64,000 nt of DNA from Dactylonectria macrodidyma. Lineage: Eukaryota; Ascomycota; Sordariomycetes; Hypocreales; Nectriaceae. Under the pieces are notes generated by a model. That model did no database searches and was not told the origin of the DNA. It saw only the letters and a program-made list of their open reading frames with translations. A program made the position numbers and the translations under genes. Positions 1 through 12,065 of this stretch are shown here, piece by piece (within the stretch, counting starts at the first letter, position 1; every line of letters starts with the position of its first letter). The stretch covers positions 1,054,001 through 1,118,000 of the forward strand of contig JAGMUV010000005.1 in the NCBI GenBank assembly GCA_020744425.1, in the 5' to 3' direction.

Positions 1-486
1 GGCTGTGGCGCCCAAAACCACCACCCAACCACTGAGACTTGATTGATCACGGAGCTCCGACGCGGGACTTCGGACATCAACTGACCCCCAAGCAGAAGCT
101 CGGCGCTTACAGCCATGATTCTGTCGAGCATATTACTGTGCACACTGGCAATGGGGTCTTGGGCATATCGTCGCTATCAGTTCGGACATGTCACGTCATG
201 GAGACTTTAGGTGTTAAACAACAAGGCTACCAGCTGATGCCATACCCTTAAGATACTCGCGCGAAGAAACGCATCCAAGTGAGCTGGAACATTGTACAAT
301 AGACAGTTCCGTCTTTTCTATCAGCAACATTTCTAGTTTCCTCTAAGGTTTGGCTCTCTGTTTTTCTCTCTAAATCTCTTTTTCTATGCTCGGAACCAAC
401 AGATATGCGGTTTTGAAGCAACACGCTAAATGCGAACCAAAACACACCTCTATGCCAACGTCGCAAAGAAGATTCCTGGGGGTTCT
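1..486. other. Spacer downstream of SYM1
   Basis: This is the 3' flank of the SYM1 gene, which reads away from it on the minus strand. I see no gene here; the short open frames have no recognisable protein features. The part next to 486 probably holds the 3' UTR. Confidence 0.5.
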
Positions 487-1132
487 CTACTGGCTGTTCA
501 CCCAGCTCAGATACGAGTTCCAGCCAATGGAGACGATATTGGCAAAAAGCACACGGTGCTGTAGCGGGAGGAAGGTAAAGTTGATCATCTGGACAAAGGG
601 CCAGACCATCCAGTTGGTGCTCAGAGCAGGCCAGTAGGTCTTGTCCAAGCGCTCCTTGACGCTGGCACCCTCCATGGTAGCCATGCTGCTGAGGAAAACG
701 CCAATCATGACAGGAGCGAAGAGAAGCTGGTCGCAAGCGACACGGGCGAGTGTCTCGAGTCGCTTGTTTCTCACATTGACGTTGCGAGCAAGAACGCCAA
801 ACCAAGTCGTAGCAGCAGGCCCAAAGACAACTACAATGCAGTTGGTTAGCGATTTCGAAAAGCGACAAGTCAATGCGCCATGGGAAACTCACATCCACCG
901 TAGAGGGCCATCCGGCCAGTTCGAATGAACTCATGCTTCTCGAGACCTCGCTTCTCTACAAGCTGCTGGGCTGTGATGTCGCCGGTGGCGAAAAGAAAGG
1001 CAGTAGTGACGCTCTGGGTCAGCAGCGGACGAGCGGCAAGCCGGGCGCTGTACCTGCAGTTGGGATTAGCAACGACCGGGCCGGATGCGACGTTGATGAT
1101 GGACCAGGACCGGCATACCAACGAAAAAACAT
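487..1132 (-). CDS. SYM1: Mpv17/PMP22 family protein (Sym1)
   Basis: Predicted inner mitochondrial membrane protein of the Mpv17/Sym1 family, tied in yeast to metabolite balance and heat/ethanol stress. Exons on the minus strand are 1132-1119, 1053-893 and 830-487, giving 172 residues, the usual family length. The first exon codes only five residues (MFFRW-); its donor is GTATGC and intron 1 carries a TGCTAATC branch site before CTGCAG. Intron 2 is GTGAGT...TTGTAG. The joined protein reads through the family hallmarks [15 protein letters not shown] near residue 6, [12 protein letters not shown] near 22, [15 protein letters not shown] near 55, and a C-terminal block with [13 protein letters not shown] and GWNSYLSW. 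Four hydrophobic segments fit the family. Identity is firm; the transported substrate is not known. Confidence 0.93.
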
Positions 1133-2879
1133 GGTGACAGGAATTGGCGATTAGGCGTTTAGAACCTTTTTAAAAGGGTCTGAATCGTGGGTGCTTGAGC
1201 AAGAGTTTAAAATTCACTCAAATCCCCGGGTTCCTTCGAGAAAACGGTCGCAATCCAGGACTGCTGTGTTGCTTAAGCCACAATTCAACGGTGGACGATG
1301 AGAAGTGAGTATCCGGCTCCCGACGATTGGGGGAGAGAGCTGCAGCCGAAGGCAAAGGGGCCTAGCGAGTGGCCGAAGGGATGCGAGAATAAGTAATTAA
1401 AAAGGGAGTACGGAAAACCCGGTACAATTTAAGAGCGGGTGGTTGTCTTTGCCGGTGCAACAAAAAAGAGTGATTCAGAGATGGAACGCGGTAATTGAAG
1501 AAGTGGCAATATCACGAAGCAGCGCTTGATTGTCGTTGATCACCTTCCCAAAGTCACTCCAAGGCCAGGGCCTTTTGTGTTCTGCTGACTCGGGAGCCTC
1601 TGCACAGCGGTACGTCGCGTTAGAGTGACCGTGTTGCTTTGGTGCACACCGACGTCCAAATCGCGCCTCATGACGAAGGCTCTAGGGAAGTTATCGGGGT
1701 GTCTCACATGCCATTGCTGCATATATCCTTCAATGGAATGAGGTGATCAGACCCCCACGGGCTATCTTTTCTACCACTTCAAGGCAGCCAGGATTGGTAC
1801 CAGCTAGTGGTGCAATGTAAGGGAGCAGAAAAGCAAATACGGGATTTTGATCTCGTGAACACTTCTGGGCCGGCGGCAACCCTGCTTGAGCGCGAATTGT
1901 TTATGGATCAATTAAAGACGCAAGGGCCGAGGGGTAGAAAGGGCTCCATTTTCAGGTGCAGGTCATTGTCACAGAAGGTTGCGGAGAGCCAACAAGGGCA
2001 ACAACGTTCTATGATAATCCGCTGACTCCATCAACAAAACATCCATTTCCTGCATGTCGTCCCGCACATCACATTTTCCACATGATCCTTTCCCCCCACG
2101 TCGGAACTCTCCAGCGGTCTAGACGAGAAGTCAGACATCGGGACTCTCGCGCACTTCGTGGCACTTGGAGATTTGTTGAGTCTAGGGGGTGTTGAATCCT
2201 GTGGCTGCTTGCACGTGGCCTCGGACAGCTGATGATCCCTGTTTTCAATGCAGCAGTTGCCATTGGAGAGGGGGATGTGCGTGGGTAGATTAATAACATC
2301 CATCACAGACGAGAACCTCCTTCGACACTTTGGAACAATTCGAATGTGTCCAGACGGCTCTATAACATGGCACAAGGTCCAAGCGGGTGACATAGGTCCG
2401 AATTAAGCTATGCTTCAATCTTCATCGCCGCCAACAAGGGTACCTAATTAACACTCTACCCCACGTGGTCATGGCTTCTCAACCCATGCTTCCCTCACCG
2501 AGCTCGACGATGGCGCCTTCTGCAGCTTCTTGATCTCGAAGGATCAATAGAGCCACGGCGTGGGGGGGGGGGGGACTGGCAGAACTCTTCAACGAGGCTC
2601 ATCGTCGCCATCTCTCGAGGCCCTCTGTGTCTTATCCTGGCTGCTGCTCCTGCTGGCCGTCTCAGATTCTAATCGCAGGCATCAATCACCGACCACACCA
2701 GCCTCCATGACATGGGCGCGGGCAGCCTATCATAACTGCCCTCATCTACAGGGGTTGGATCGCGACGATACGCCCAAATGGCCGACAGAGCAGGAGGGTC
2801 GTGAGGCCATAATCTATACCCCTCAAGCTGGGTGATCTGACTCCGCCATCATTACCATCTCCCCGTGATACTCAGCGCC
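1133..2879. other. Divergent intergenic region, no gene seen
   Basis: This lies between SYM1 (-) and the four-helix membrane protein (+), so it holds both promoters. Short open frames here look like chance. A run of 13 G residues lies at 2562-2574. Confidence 0.55.
2562..2574. repeat. Poly-G tract
   Basis: Thirteen consecutive G residues, about 300 bp upstream of the start codon at 2880. A simple homopolymer, prone to length error in assembly. Confidence 0.9.
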
Positions 2880-3729
2880 ATGGCTGACGACACGATCTCG
2901 GACGTGGGCTCGTCTCGCGTTCAGCCCTCATCCAGTCACAACTCCCTCCGCATCGTCACCATCGCGACGTTCTTCCCGGCAGTGCCGCTGTGCATCGCGC
3001 ACGGCGTCCTCTCGAATCACCCCGTGCCCGCTGTCGGCCTCGTGCCGCTCGCCTTCTCCGCGTCCGGCGCCATCTTTCTCCTACGCCGCGGCACCACTGC
3101 TCACGAAGATGATGATGACGGTACCAGTCTTGCGGCCAAGCTCTCGCATCCCGTTCTAGTCTTCGCCTGCGATGTCGTCCTCGCTGCGGCGCTTATGGTC
3201 GTCTTGGTGTTTACGTGGATCGCCCCGGGAGGCTCTGCGTCTCTGAGCATGCTGGCCGCCTATGCGACGATCCCGCTGCTCGTCAACTTGTACGCGTGAA
3301 ATTCGACCTACCGTTGCACCGGCTCTTGTCGCTAACACATGTCACAGCTGCGTTCATCTTCTCCTAGCCCTTGAGTCCTTCTACACCGGCCTCGCCATAC
3401 ACAGCCTGGTTCAGTGGCTCGCCTGGCGTACATTGCCTCCGGACTGCCCCAACTGCAATCACCGCCTCCGCCCGCCCTTCCCCGAGCTGCCCTGGCTGGA
3501 GCGCATCCGGCGCCGACGCGAAGGCTACGCGGCCTTGTTCGTCGACGACGAGCATCGATACCGCGACGAGGAGGAGGGCGAGCAGCCGCCTGTCCCAGAC
3601 GCGGAGCATGGCGAGACGTCGCATGCCGCTGTGCAGCCCGAGGCCGTCGAGGTCAAGAAGAAGAAGGAGCGCAAAGGCAAGACGACGCCGCCGTCCACCG
3701 AAGATCCTGCCTCTCCTTGGGGCCCCTAA
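2880..3729 (+). CDS. Four-helix membrane protein, unknown function
   Basis: I do not recognise a named family. Exons are 2880-3289 and 3348-3729 (263 residues), joined by a 58-nt intron (GTACGC...CACAG, GCTAACA branch) that turns AAC TT|C into N-F. The ATG at 2880 sits in a strong GCGCCATGG context. After a polar N-terminus of about 25 residues come roughly four hydrophobic helices: near 27-48, 55-75, 100-128 and 131-170, the last being long and crossing the splice. The C-terminal half is soluble: a CPNC motif near 190, a basic/aromatic stretch (LERIRRRREGYAALF), then an acidic run and a Lys-rich run (KKKKERKGK). This layout suggests an endomembrane protein with a cytosolic tail. The coding evidence is the clean splice, phase and consistent composition. 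Confidence 0.8.
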
Positions 3730-4794
3730 GTCGGGAGTAAGTGTCTTTCAACCAAATGGCGTCTCAGCGAGCGTCAAGTCGAGCGTCGCGTATGTGTGAA
3801 ACTAGTTGTGACGGACGATTAGGTTTCTCTTTTTCATTCTGTGACGATCCTTGGCGAAACTATTATTGAAGTCAAAGTCCTCAGGCATATACCTAGAGGG
3901 AGGACTAAGGATTCAATGGTAAAGAAACCTGTTACTATTTGACCTTTAGTCCTCCCTTCGGGTGTGTGCAAACAAGGATCTTTGACTTCAATCATAGGCT
4001 TGGCAAGGATCGTCATAGAGACTATTATACCCCTTACCATGTTGGTGCTGGTGTTGGTGTTGTTGCTACTTGCTCTTTGCTTTGTTCCCCTTTATTAGCC
4101 TCACCTAGATTGAGAGTGAATTCCGGTGTCAGCGCTGAGCGCCACCGCCATCCCAAACGCTTAGATGCATGACAAGTTGGTGTCATTTGATAGTGCGACA
4201 AAAGATCTCCTTTTCTCGCGCAAGCCCCATTTTATAGCCGCGTCGTTCACGCCGCTCGTACTCGGTGAATGATGCCCAGAACGTAGTCGCAAAACCAGCC
4301 TTCGGTGAAATCTAAGCCCAAAAGCGATCACTACCATGGCGATGCAACAGTAAGCGTTTGGGACTAACACAAAAGAGGCATCAACTACGCCGATACCCAC
4401 CCCTTCAAGTATCACAACGTCACGCAGGAAGAGTTCTAGAAACCCAAGAAAAAATGATCGTCACTGATGTATCATATTGCAAGCAATGCTCATCATCTCG
4501 CTCGTAATTGACTCTTCTTTCGCTTGGAAGCCTCTCTCATTCCCACGGCGCGCATCCATGACGTCAAATTACAGTCAAAACCGCCGCCCGCTCTAGGAAG
4601 CGATTCCCGACTAGATGTACATAATAAAATAAAATCCTTCAGGAAAAAAGTTGCTGAAGCCCTGTTGCGCCAAGCCTTGATTAAATTCAAAAAAGGGAAT
4701 CATTGTGTGAGAACATCTTTGTCCAATTCTTTTGTTATTTTCTTCAACGCTGGGAGTTGGTATAGTGGAAACATGGGAAAGATATCCGTTCAAT
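3730..4794. other. Spacer between convergent genes
   Basis: This holds the 3' ends of the four-helix protein gene (+) and noxA (-). It has no credible ORF. Its main feature is the imperfect palindrome at 3838-4021. Confidence 0.5.
3838..4021. repeat. Imperfect inverted repeat, ~70-bp arms
   Basis: The left arm (3838-3907, starting TCTGTGACGATCCTTGG) matches the reverse complement of the right arm (3947-4021, ending CAAGGATCGTCATAGAGA) along most of its length. Shared blocks include GACGATCCTTG, ATTGAAGTCAAAG and GGGAGGACTA. The spacer is 39 bp. Transcribed RNA would fold into a long hairpin. The element could be a small non-autonomous transposon (MITE-like) or a relic of an inverted duplication. 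I saw no clear target-site duplication. Confidence 0.75.
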
Positions 4795-6589
4795 TTAGAA
4801 GTGCTCCTTCCAAAAGCGGAACTCGACTTCATTCACCGTCGCTTGCTTGCAGGCGGACTTGATATCGTGAGCTGGAAGTAAAGGTTAGCGTCATGTTTTG
4901 TTACAAAGTACGAATGGGAAGGGTGAACAAACCTGCAACTGAGGGACCACAAAAGTAGACACCGACAGTGGTCCGCATGCTGCCCTCGAGGCCGTTGAGG
5001 TATGTGCGGTCCAGGATGCCGTTGCGCATGTTGGTGAGAAGACGAGGGAAGTCGGGACGGCCAAAGTTGGTGCGCGAGCGCAGCTCAGTCAAGGGATCCG
5101 TCTCGGAGCCGACGCTGTTGAGGACGATGTTCTGGGCGGTGTCGACGTCGAGCTTCTGGGTCAGGTAGGTGTGGATCTTGAGGAACTCGACGCCGGTGCT
5201 GCCAGGGACGCGGGCGGCTTCGTTGGACTGGGCCTCGAGGGAGGACAGCAGGGTCTGGAACCACTCGAAGGAGCCCGTGTCTCTGCAGACCCAGATGAAC
5301 TCGACACGGCGCAGTCGTCGGGGAGGGTTGGGTGAGTTGCGCAGGTGCCAGATGTTCTTGAGAATGGAAGCCCAGGGAGTCACACCGATGCCAGTGCCGA
5401 TCAGCACGGCAATCTCGTTCTCGAAGACGTCTTCAGCGGGAGCACCATAGGGTCCGTCGATGCGGAGGGCGGGCATCTGATCGCCGTTCTGAAGAGCAAC
5501 CTCGTACATGCCCATGGGGTCGACCTCGTCGTACAGCTTGGCCTGAGCGCTACCAGCACCGAGGGCGTCACCGAGCTCGCGGGTAAAGTCACCGACTTGG
5601 CGGACATGGACAGAGACATAAGGGTCGAAGGGGCAGGAGGTGATGGTAAAGGGGTGCCACTGGTACTTGGAAATCGACGGCACCTGGAGGAAGAGCCACT
5701 GGCCAGCCTTGTACTTGAACGAGGGCTTGTTGAACTGGATCTCGACCACATCATAGGGGTGGCGGACGACTCGGGTGATCTTGGTCTCGCGGCGGGCCTT
5801 AACCTCGCGGTACAGACGCTCGAGGAGGTAGAAGCCACCAGTCCAAAGCTCCCAGCGCCATCCCAGATAACCAATGCAGTGTTCCCAGTACTGATCGCCG
5901 GCAAAGGGAGAGATGGCCTCAGCAGTGTCACGGACGAAGCAGCCGACGGTATGGGTGTAGAGGCCGAGGAAGAAGGGGATGAAGAGGTGGTGGGTGTACC
6001 AAAACGTCTCAAACGACTGCTGGCGGATGCGGGCGTGGGCCGTGGTGTACATAAGAAGCATGCAGAGCAGCATGATGTGGCCAGTGATGCCACCAACCTG
6101 GGCGTAATGGATCTGGAGGGCGCTGACAGGTCGAATCTGCGTCTGCTCCACGTTGAAGAAGTTGACGTAATGGGCGCCAGTGTGGAGAGAGGAGAAGAGT
6201 AGGATGGCGTAGGCGATCTGACGATGCAGCCACAGGTTCTCATCGAGAGGCAGGAAACGGAGCTTGGGACGGACCCATCGCATGATAGATCGGCAGACGG
6301 GGAGCAAGATGAGCATGCAGTCGACACTAAGGACGAGACCGGCACCTCGGGAGATCCATACGGAGAATTTGAGGGTATTCAAACCAGCCAGCCGAATGTC
6401 AGCAGCCTGTTTCCACCTGGAGGAGCGTGTGTTAGTGTCGGCTTCGAATGAATGGCGAATGAATGAATTCTCTTACCAGCCATAGGCAAAGATACCCCAG
6501 TGAAAGGTCCAAAACAGGATGTGGTAGAGCACCTTGGGACCGGTGAATTGCTTCTTGATGAGCTCAAGGTAGGTTGTTAGTTGAGCCAT
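4795..6589 (-). CDS. noxA: NADPH oxidase A (NoxA/Nox1), gp91phox type
   Basis: Membrane flavocytochrome that passes electrons from NADPH through FAD and two haems to oxygen, making superoxide. In filamentous fungi NoxA works with NoxR, Rac and Bem1-type partners in hyphal fusion, fruiting-body formation and host penetration. Exons on the minus strand are 6589-6477, 6416-4933 and 4871-4795, giving 557 residues, normal for NoxA. The ferric-reductase membrane domain covers about 20-235, with haem-ligand candidates H102 and H116 (LWLHRQIAYAILLFSSLH) and the FWYTHHLFI/YTH region near 180-193. The FAD-binding HPFTITS motif, the NADPH motif IGTGIGVTPW and the C-terminal CGPSVAA follow. The protein ends EVEFRFWKEHF, as in other Nox proteins. 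There is no EF-hand extension, so it is not NoxC. Intron 2 splits GCA G|CT just after the NADPH motif. Confidence 0.97.
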
Positions 6590-9241
6590 GGCTGCGTTTT
6601 GTAATGTTCCGAGCGGAAGTCGACCAGCGACAACACTAAGAATGCGTTACGGATGAAAGGATCGGGAATCGAAGGATGGCGCTCGATGGACGTCGTGGCG
6701 GTTGGCGATGGAGCTGCTGATGTTGTCGTCGATTTTCCAAACCCGGGAATCCCAATTACACCCAGTACATTAAGGTCCAGTTGAAGAAGGAAAAATGGTC
6801 GGAAAAAGGAAAGAAGAAGTTAGAAATAAAGAGTATCGAATGCAAAGAGTGATTCTGAGCCAGCAGGTGAAGAAAGAAGCGAAAGCGATGGTTGGGCGGA
6901 TCAACCGATGGGCGGACTCTTGTGACTCGTCGCAACAACAGCGGAGGAGAGGAAGAGGAAGAGACGCTGGTGGAGGAGCGGGGGCGCAAGCAGGTTCTAT
7001 AAACCAGATGAAAAAAAAAATCAAGGTCGATCGAGAACCAGGAGAACTACGAGAAGCAGCTTAGGGGGGTTGCTGCTAACGGCAATTGGCGACAATGGCG
7101 ACGTCAAATCGATCCGAAGCGAGCAAAGATGCGGCTGGTGGTGACGCCTAGGGCGACGGTGATGGGCTCGGCTTCGGCCGGGAGGTATCGTATGAAACCC
7201 CCGGGTCTATGGCGGTGCGCAAAGGAGGCGTTCAAAGGGACCGCGATGGGCGAAAAGATGCCGGATGAGGGCCGGGCGCTGTCTAGGGATGAGAGGCAGG
7301 GTTGCTAAACTGCCGATCAGACGTAGCAGGCGTAGCAAATGCCCCAAGTCCGCGTATCAAAAGGTGGTAGGCGAGGAGGCGGGTTGGAGCAGCGAGCGCA
7401 GAAGCTAGAGGGACTAGCTGAGACAGTGGGCGTGAGAGCGGCGGACGATGGTGTTTCGCGGGGTAGCAGCCAAGGCCAGAGACAGACAGTGAGAGACACC
7501 TAGACACAGGGCGAGAGGGGGGAAAGGGGGATGAAAATGGAGATGAAAATCGGGGGAATATGTCTTTCTTGTTCTGGATTGAGGTCAGTTGAGAAACTTG
7601 GCATCATGACCACATCGTCCCAACTAGCTAAAAACTGCTCATGGCCACGCCTCTTCTCTTTTCCGACAGGCCTAGATACGGGCAGCTGGTGCGAGTAGTG
7701 AGAGTGACGAAAAGGGATGCATATCGTCGGGCGCCTATTTAGCCTAGCAGACCGACGGCCATTGGCTTCTGCGCTGTGTGACTGGCTGTATAAATTTGGA
7801 AACGCAGGGCGGGCAGCCCACTCAGCACCCCGTTAGCACTCGTTGGTCCCTGGGCAGAGCTCCTCCCGGGCGCTTAGAGGGCCTGTTGGTCCAACCACTG
7901 GGCGTGTAGGCGGGTTTTCCTGGTACCTGTAGCAGAGTGCTAGGGGGGAGGTTTTTAGCGGGCTTCATTAGCGGGTGATGCAGAAGGGGGGGGGCTCTTG
8001 GCAAGAAAGGTGCACTGTGACGGCGCTAGTCCGAGTGCTGACCAACGACGGAACCTGGAACGCGGGCAAGGGTGCGATCCATGCTTCCATTGCCAGCGAA
8101 CCGACTGAAGCGAAAAATGGGCTGGCTCTTTTGAGGAATTTCAGGGCCTCGGGATTCGATTGACGACTCGGTTGCATGCATAGTACATGTTATTGCTGTG
8201 CGACGTAGCATGTGGTACTGTGGCATCTCTCCAACTGCATTACACACTTCGTGCTCCCCTTCTACCCTGTCTCCCCTGTCTCTATCTACTACTCTCTTCC
8301 AGGACTAGTCATTTTCAGATCGGGAGACATTTGTATCCAGAATGGCATGAGCTTAAATGCCTTGCGTCGCGAACCCGAACTTCCGGTGTGATGGGCTGTC
8401 CAGGGTTGGCCATGCTCTACCAGGTATCTACTGCATTGCATCCCTAGATGCCTCAACACCACGTCCAGAAAACGTGCCCATGCCCAGCCCTAACCGCCCG
8501 TATTCGATGCTAAGAGGGAAACTATCAACTATTAATGCATGGCAGTTCACCTTGGGGGTCCTTGTGTGCACAATCGAATGACTGTCGTTCGATTAGCGTC
8601 CCTGGCCCCCCCTCCATCCCACCATACATGCATGCTGCCCTCCCACACCATCACCATCTCCATCACCAAGCAACCCAGCCCTCTGACGTCTCTTGTCACC
8701 GTTCCAGATTACCGGACGATGCACCATTGCACGCCGATCACCTCCAACCCACTCGCATGGAACCCTCTCTGGGTCAGCCACAGCGCCCGTTTTTTTTTTC
8801 CTTACTTCTTTCTTTTGGCCCCCTGCTCATTGGCTGCCTGCACTTGTCTCGGGAGTGTGGCCCCATTGCTTCGGACACTGACATATGGCGGACCCCCTTC
8901 AAACCATCAGCGCACAGCCCAAGTGTCACAAGAGTCCCAAACAAGGACAAGACCAGCGAAATTCGATATGCACATCTCCGGAACAAGGTAGGGACGGGCT
9001 TTTAGTCATGGCTAAGTCATGGCGAAGCATGGCAATGTGCAAGTCCGAGCCTTTTGCGTCTCCGCTTCCCGCCATCTCAACCCGAAACACCTCTCACACT
9101 CTGTCCGTCTGCCATGCTCAGCCAACCTAAAGGGGACATCAGCCACCGAGACAGCCACTAACACAATGTCAATACGTCGCCATGGATACTCATGACGCGG
9201 CGCCACTAGATTTTATCTACCTACTATAAAGGGTTTAAGCT

Positions 9242-9262
9242 TATCCTCGGTTCGATTCCCGA
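9242..9262 (+). other. tRNA T-arm-like fragment (B box)
   Basis: A CTCGG stem, TTCGATT loop and CCGAG stem match a tRNA T-arm with its B-box promoter. I find no matching acceptor 5' strand or D-arm about 70 bases upstream, so this is not called a functional tRNA. It may be a relic or part of a tRNA-derived short repeat. Confidence 0.35.
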
Positions 9263-11534
9263 GTTACCATTCTCAAACCTCTTAGCAAAACGCCGATGAA
9301 CCCCATCCTATACCAGATCGTCAGTATGACGAAGTCCATCTGAAAGAGTGGGTGTTGAAACTGTCTCAGCATCCAAGAGAAAGAAGCGCCGATTCTCACA
9401 GAGTGAAGTTGCGGTGAAGTTGCGATGCATTACCCAAGTATTCTCGGGGGGCACCCTTGTCTATGGTATTGAGCGGGTATCAGAAGCCTTCATTCAGGTG
9501 ACGCGGGTTGTCGTGCTTAACAAAGTCTTGCTAGATAGTCTAGAACGTTGACCTTCTCGCCTTATTCAACCTTGGTAGATGCCAATTCACTGTAAACCTT
9601 CTGCATTCGGCATATCGATGGTGGGGTATCATTGCGAGAAAGATAAGAAAACCATCTTTCTCCATCTCATAAACTAATAACCGGGGACTACGAGTCGATA
9701 TTTTCGAAACAGGGGGAACCCCATGTTATGTGTAATTTCCCCGAGCTTTCACGTGGTATGTCCTGTTTTGGCAAGAGATCACATGCGGTGATGAAGACTA
9801 ATTCCATGAGCTGGTCTTCGAATATGTTGATGGAAATTTACTAAGGAGTGGTGCAGATAATTGACGCACGCCGACCACGTCTTCCACTTCTTGTGATGCC
9901 AGGTGGGCTGAGATCAGTCCAAGTCATTCCCCTGTCCTATACACTGGATCTTGTCAGATGGAGTCATATACCAAAGAAAGAAAGAACTGGTCTATACAGA
10001 CCAAACCATCGATATATTCCCGTACGTTTCGTAATCAGAGAGCTGACGTGTCAAGCTTATAGCCTCTCAGCGTGATGAGCGACCTTTGTTACTGTCCGGT
10101 CGATAGCAAGGGTAATTAGTTAGCTTCTCCGTTGAGTACGCCAGGAATATTTATTGCGCATATGAGACAGCAATCCACATTCAGGTCGAAAACCGAAGCA
10201 TCATAATTATACTTGCTGTCAATTTGAGGAATTCAAATAATAAGTATTACAGTGCTGGTTGAGAACATGGCTATGTAGGCATGGTCAGAGAGAACAGACC
10301 GGTGAGCAGTGGTTTAGAAAGCGTGGCAATGTAAGCGGTTTTCTGGAAAATACGATGCCATGTTCATGTCAATGGGAGCGACAAACCCACGAAGACCCGA
10401 GTCGCTTGTATGCAGCTATAAAAGCTCCTTAAGTGAGGGTGATCGCGATAAGTGAAGAGAACCGCCCCACTACCAACCAAGACTGATACGGCAATGAAAA
10501 GCAGTGGTCTTAGATCACCACAAATTTTACTCTTTTTGCTATCATAAGCCCGTGTAGGCGATAATCCCCGATATTCTGCCTCTTGTGGTGCAAGAGTCGG
10601 GCCCAAATAAGTTAATGTTGGCTTCAACCTTGGAACGCTATACCGAAACCTATGAATAACCTTGTTTTTCACGACTGATTTACTAGAGTCCCTACTAAAC
10701 CAATATAGGAAAACATTCTAGCATAAACATATTCGTAACTAGGTCAGGTTCTAAGTTCTCACCCCTGGGATTTGTTCTCGCTGAGAAGGCTGTAAGTCAC
10801 TAACGAGTCCATGGGTCAAGGGTAATACAGGCCCACACGCCCGAATGCACTCCGATTTCGGCTCGAGTTTCCTTCACAATAGTCCATCACTTCCTCATAT
10901 TATTAGTATCCTCCAATTCTAGTACAAACGAGTCTTTCTCCCCCGTGGGGGTCGGTGGCGTGACATACAGAACCAGCTTCCTCGGGACCAATTGCTTCCA
11001 AAGTATTACATACTAGGATGCCAAGCAGCTCCCGCTAAATGTTTGGTTTCCCAGCTCCGGATCACCAGATTTAGAACGGACCCGCCGAGTTCCGATGGAG
11101 GTCTAATTTTCCGCCAGCGAGATCCTTGGGACGCGGATAATTTTCCTGCATGCTGCGTGACATCTGAAAGCCGGGTTGGGGGGTTGACGTGCATTGCCAA
11201 TGCCTACGCCTTAGGGCGTGGGCGTGGGTACGTGGGGGGAAAAAGATGTGAGAAGATGGAGCAAAAGGGCGATCACCATCTTAGTTGACTTCTTTATTCT
11301 ACCCCTGTGCGTGGCAAAAACGGCTTTTGTTCAACCTGATGCGTGGCTCGCTTTGATCCTGAAGGGCAATGATGCACTAGAGAATTACATGGTCAAGGTT
11401 AGACCACAATCCTCTGCCTCAGAGTTGTCCCTTGGGCGGGGGAGTACGCCAGTCCCTGAGTTATAAATCTACTTCGCTCATGAGCTACAGCGGTGCGGGA
11501 AAAAAGAATAAGGAATGCTAGAATTGAACTACAG

Positions 11535-11848
11535 GCTTATATTTAAACTTCCCACGCAAAGTTAACAAGCCTCCCAGATGTAGCATTTCCCGTTAGACCA
11601 AATCCCATGTTGTCTTACCGTATGTCTCTTGGACGAAGGTGTCAGAGATGCCCTTGCTTATGTCTACGTCCGCTTGCAACAGCATACCAAAAACGAATTG
11701 GAAAGAAAGCTAGCATTGGACACTATATGCTTGTATTAAACTTCTACCACAAAGTCTCGATTTCTGTTAGACCCAATGCCGAGTCCGCTTGTTAAGTGCC
11801 CCCCAAATATAGCAATCCCCGTTAGACCAGATGCCATGCGTGTTGTCC
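11535..11848. repeat. Degenerate direct repeats
   Basis: Two diverged copies lie in the same order. GCTTATATTTAAACTTCCC-type sequence at 11535-11562 recurs at 11729-11755, and a CCCGTTAGACCA-containing block at 11571-11614 recurs at 11799-11848 with about 80% identity. Spacing between copies is ~195-230 bp. A partial third CTGTTAGACCC lies near 11764. The region looks like a decayed tandem duplication or mobile-element remnant. Confidence 0.6.
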
Positions 11849-12065
11849 GACTGTCTTCAATTTGGAACAGTAAGTCACAGTCTTGTTCAAATGGCATGTA
11901 ACACTCAACGTTAAATAATTGCGTAATACTTTGTAGAGATTCGGTTTATGGATTAGGGGCAGTTGAAGTCATGCGCCGACGCCATTCCCATCCTGGGTTG
12001 AGTCAACCTGAGGCTTGAACCGACCTCGCTGGGTAAACCATGCCGCCTCATTCACAACCCCCTCA

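Larger units (their letters stand above)
6590..12065. other. Gene-poor spacer (5.5 kb)
   Basis: I see no supportable protein gene between the noxA start and the aldolase 3' end. The first ~1.5 kb is purine/GC-mixed and likely holds the noxA leader and promoter. From about 9.2 kb on the DNA is more AT-rich and contains a T-arm-like tRNA fragment near 9242-9262 and degenerate direct repeats at 11.53-11.85 kb, consistent with old repeat relics. Confidence 0.5.

Noticed and set aside
248..934. 228-codon minus-strand frame over SYM1
   Set aside because: It runs in another phase through the SYM1 exons and intron; the spliced SYM1 frame explains the region.
5345..6345. Long open frames overlapping noxA, including 285 codons antisense at 5345-6202 and 314 codons in another minus-strand frame at 5401-6345
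   Set aside because: They are other frames of strongly conserved noxA coding sequence and show no family features of their own.
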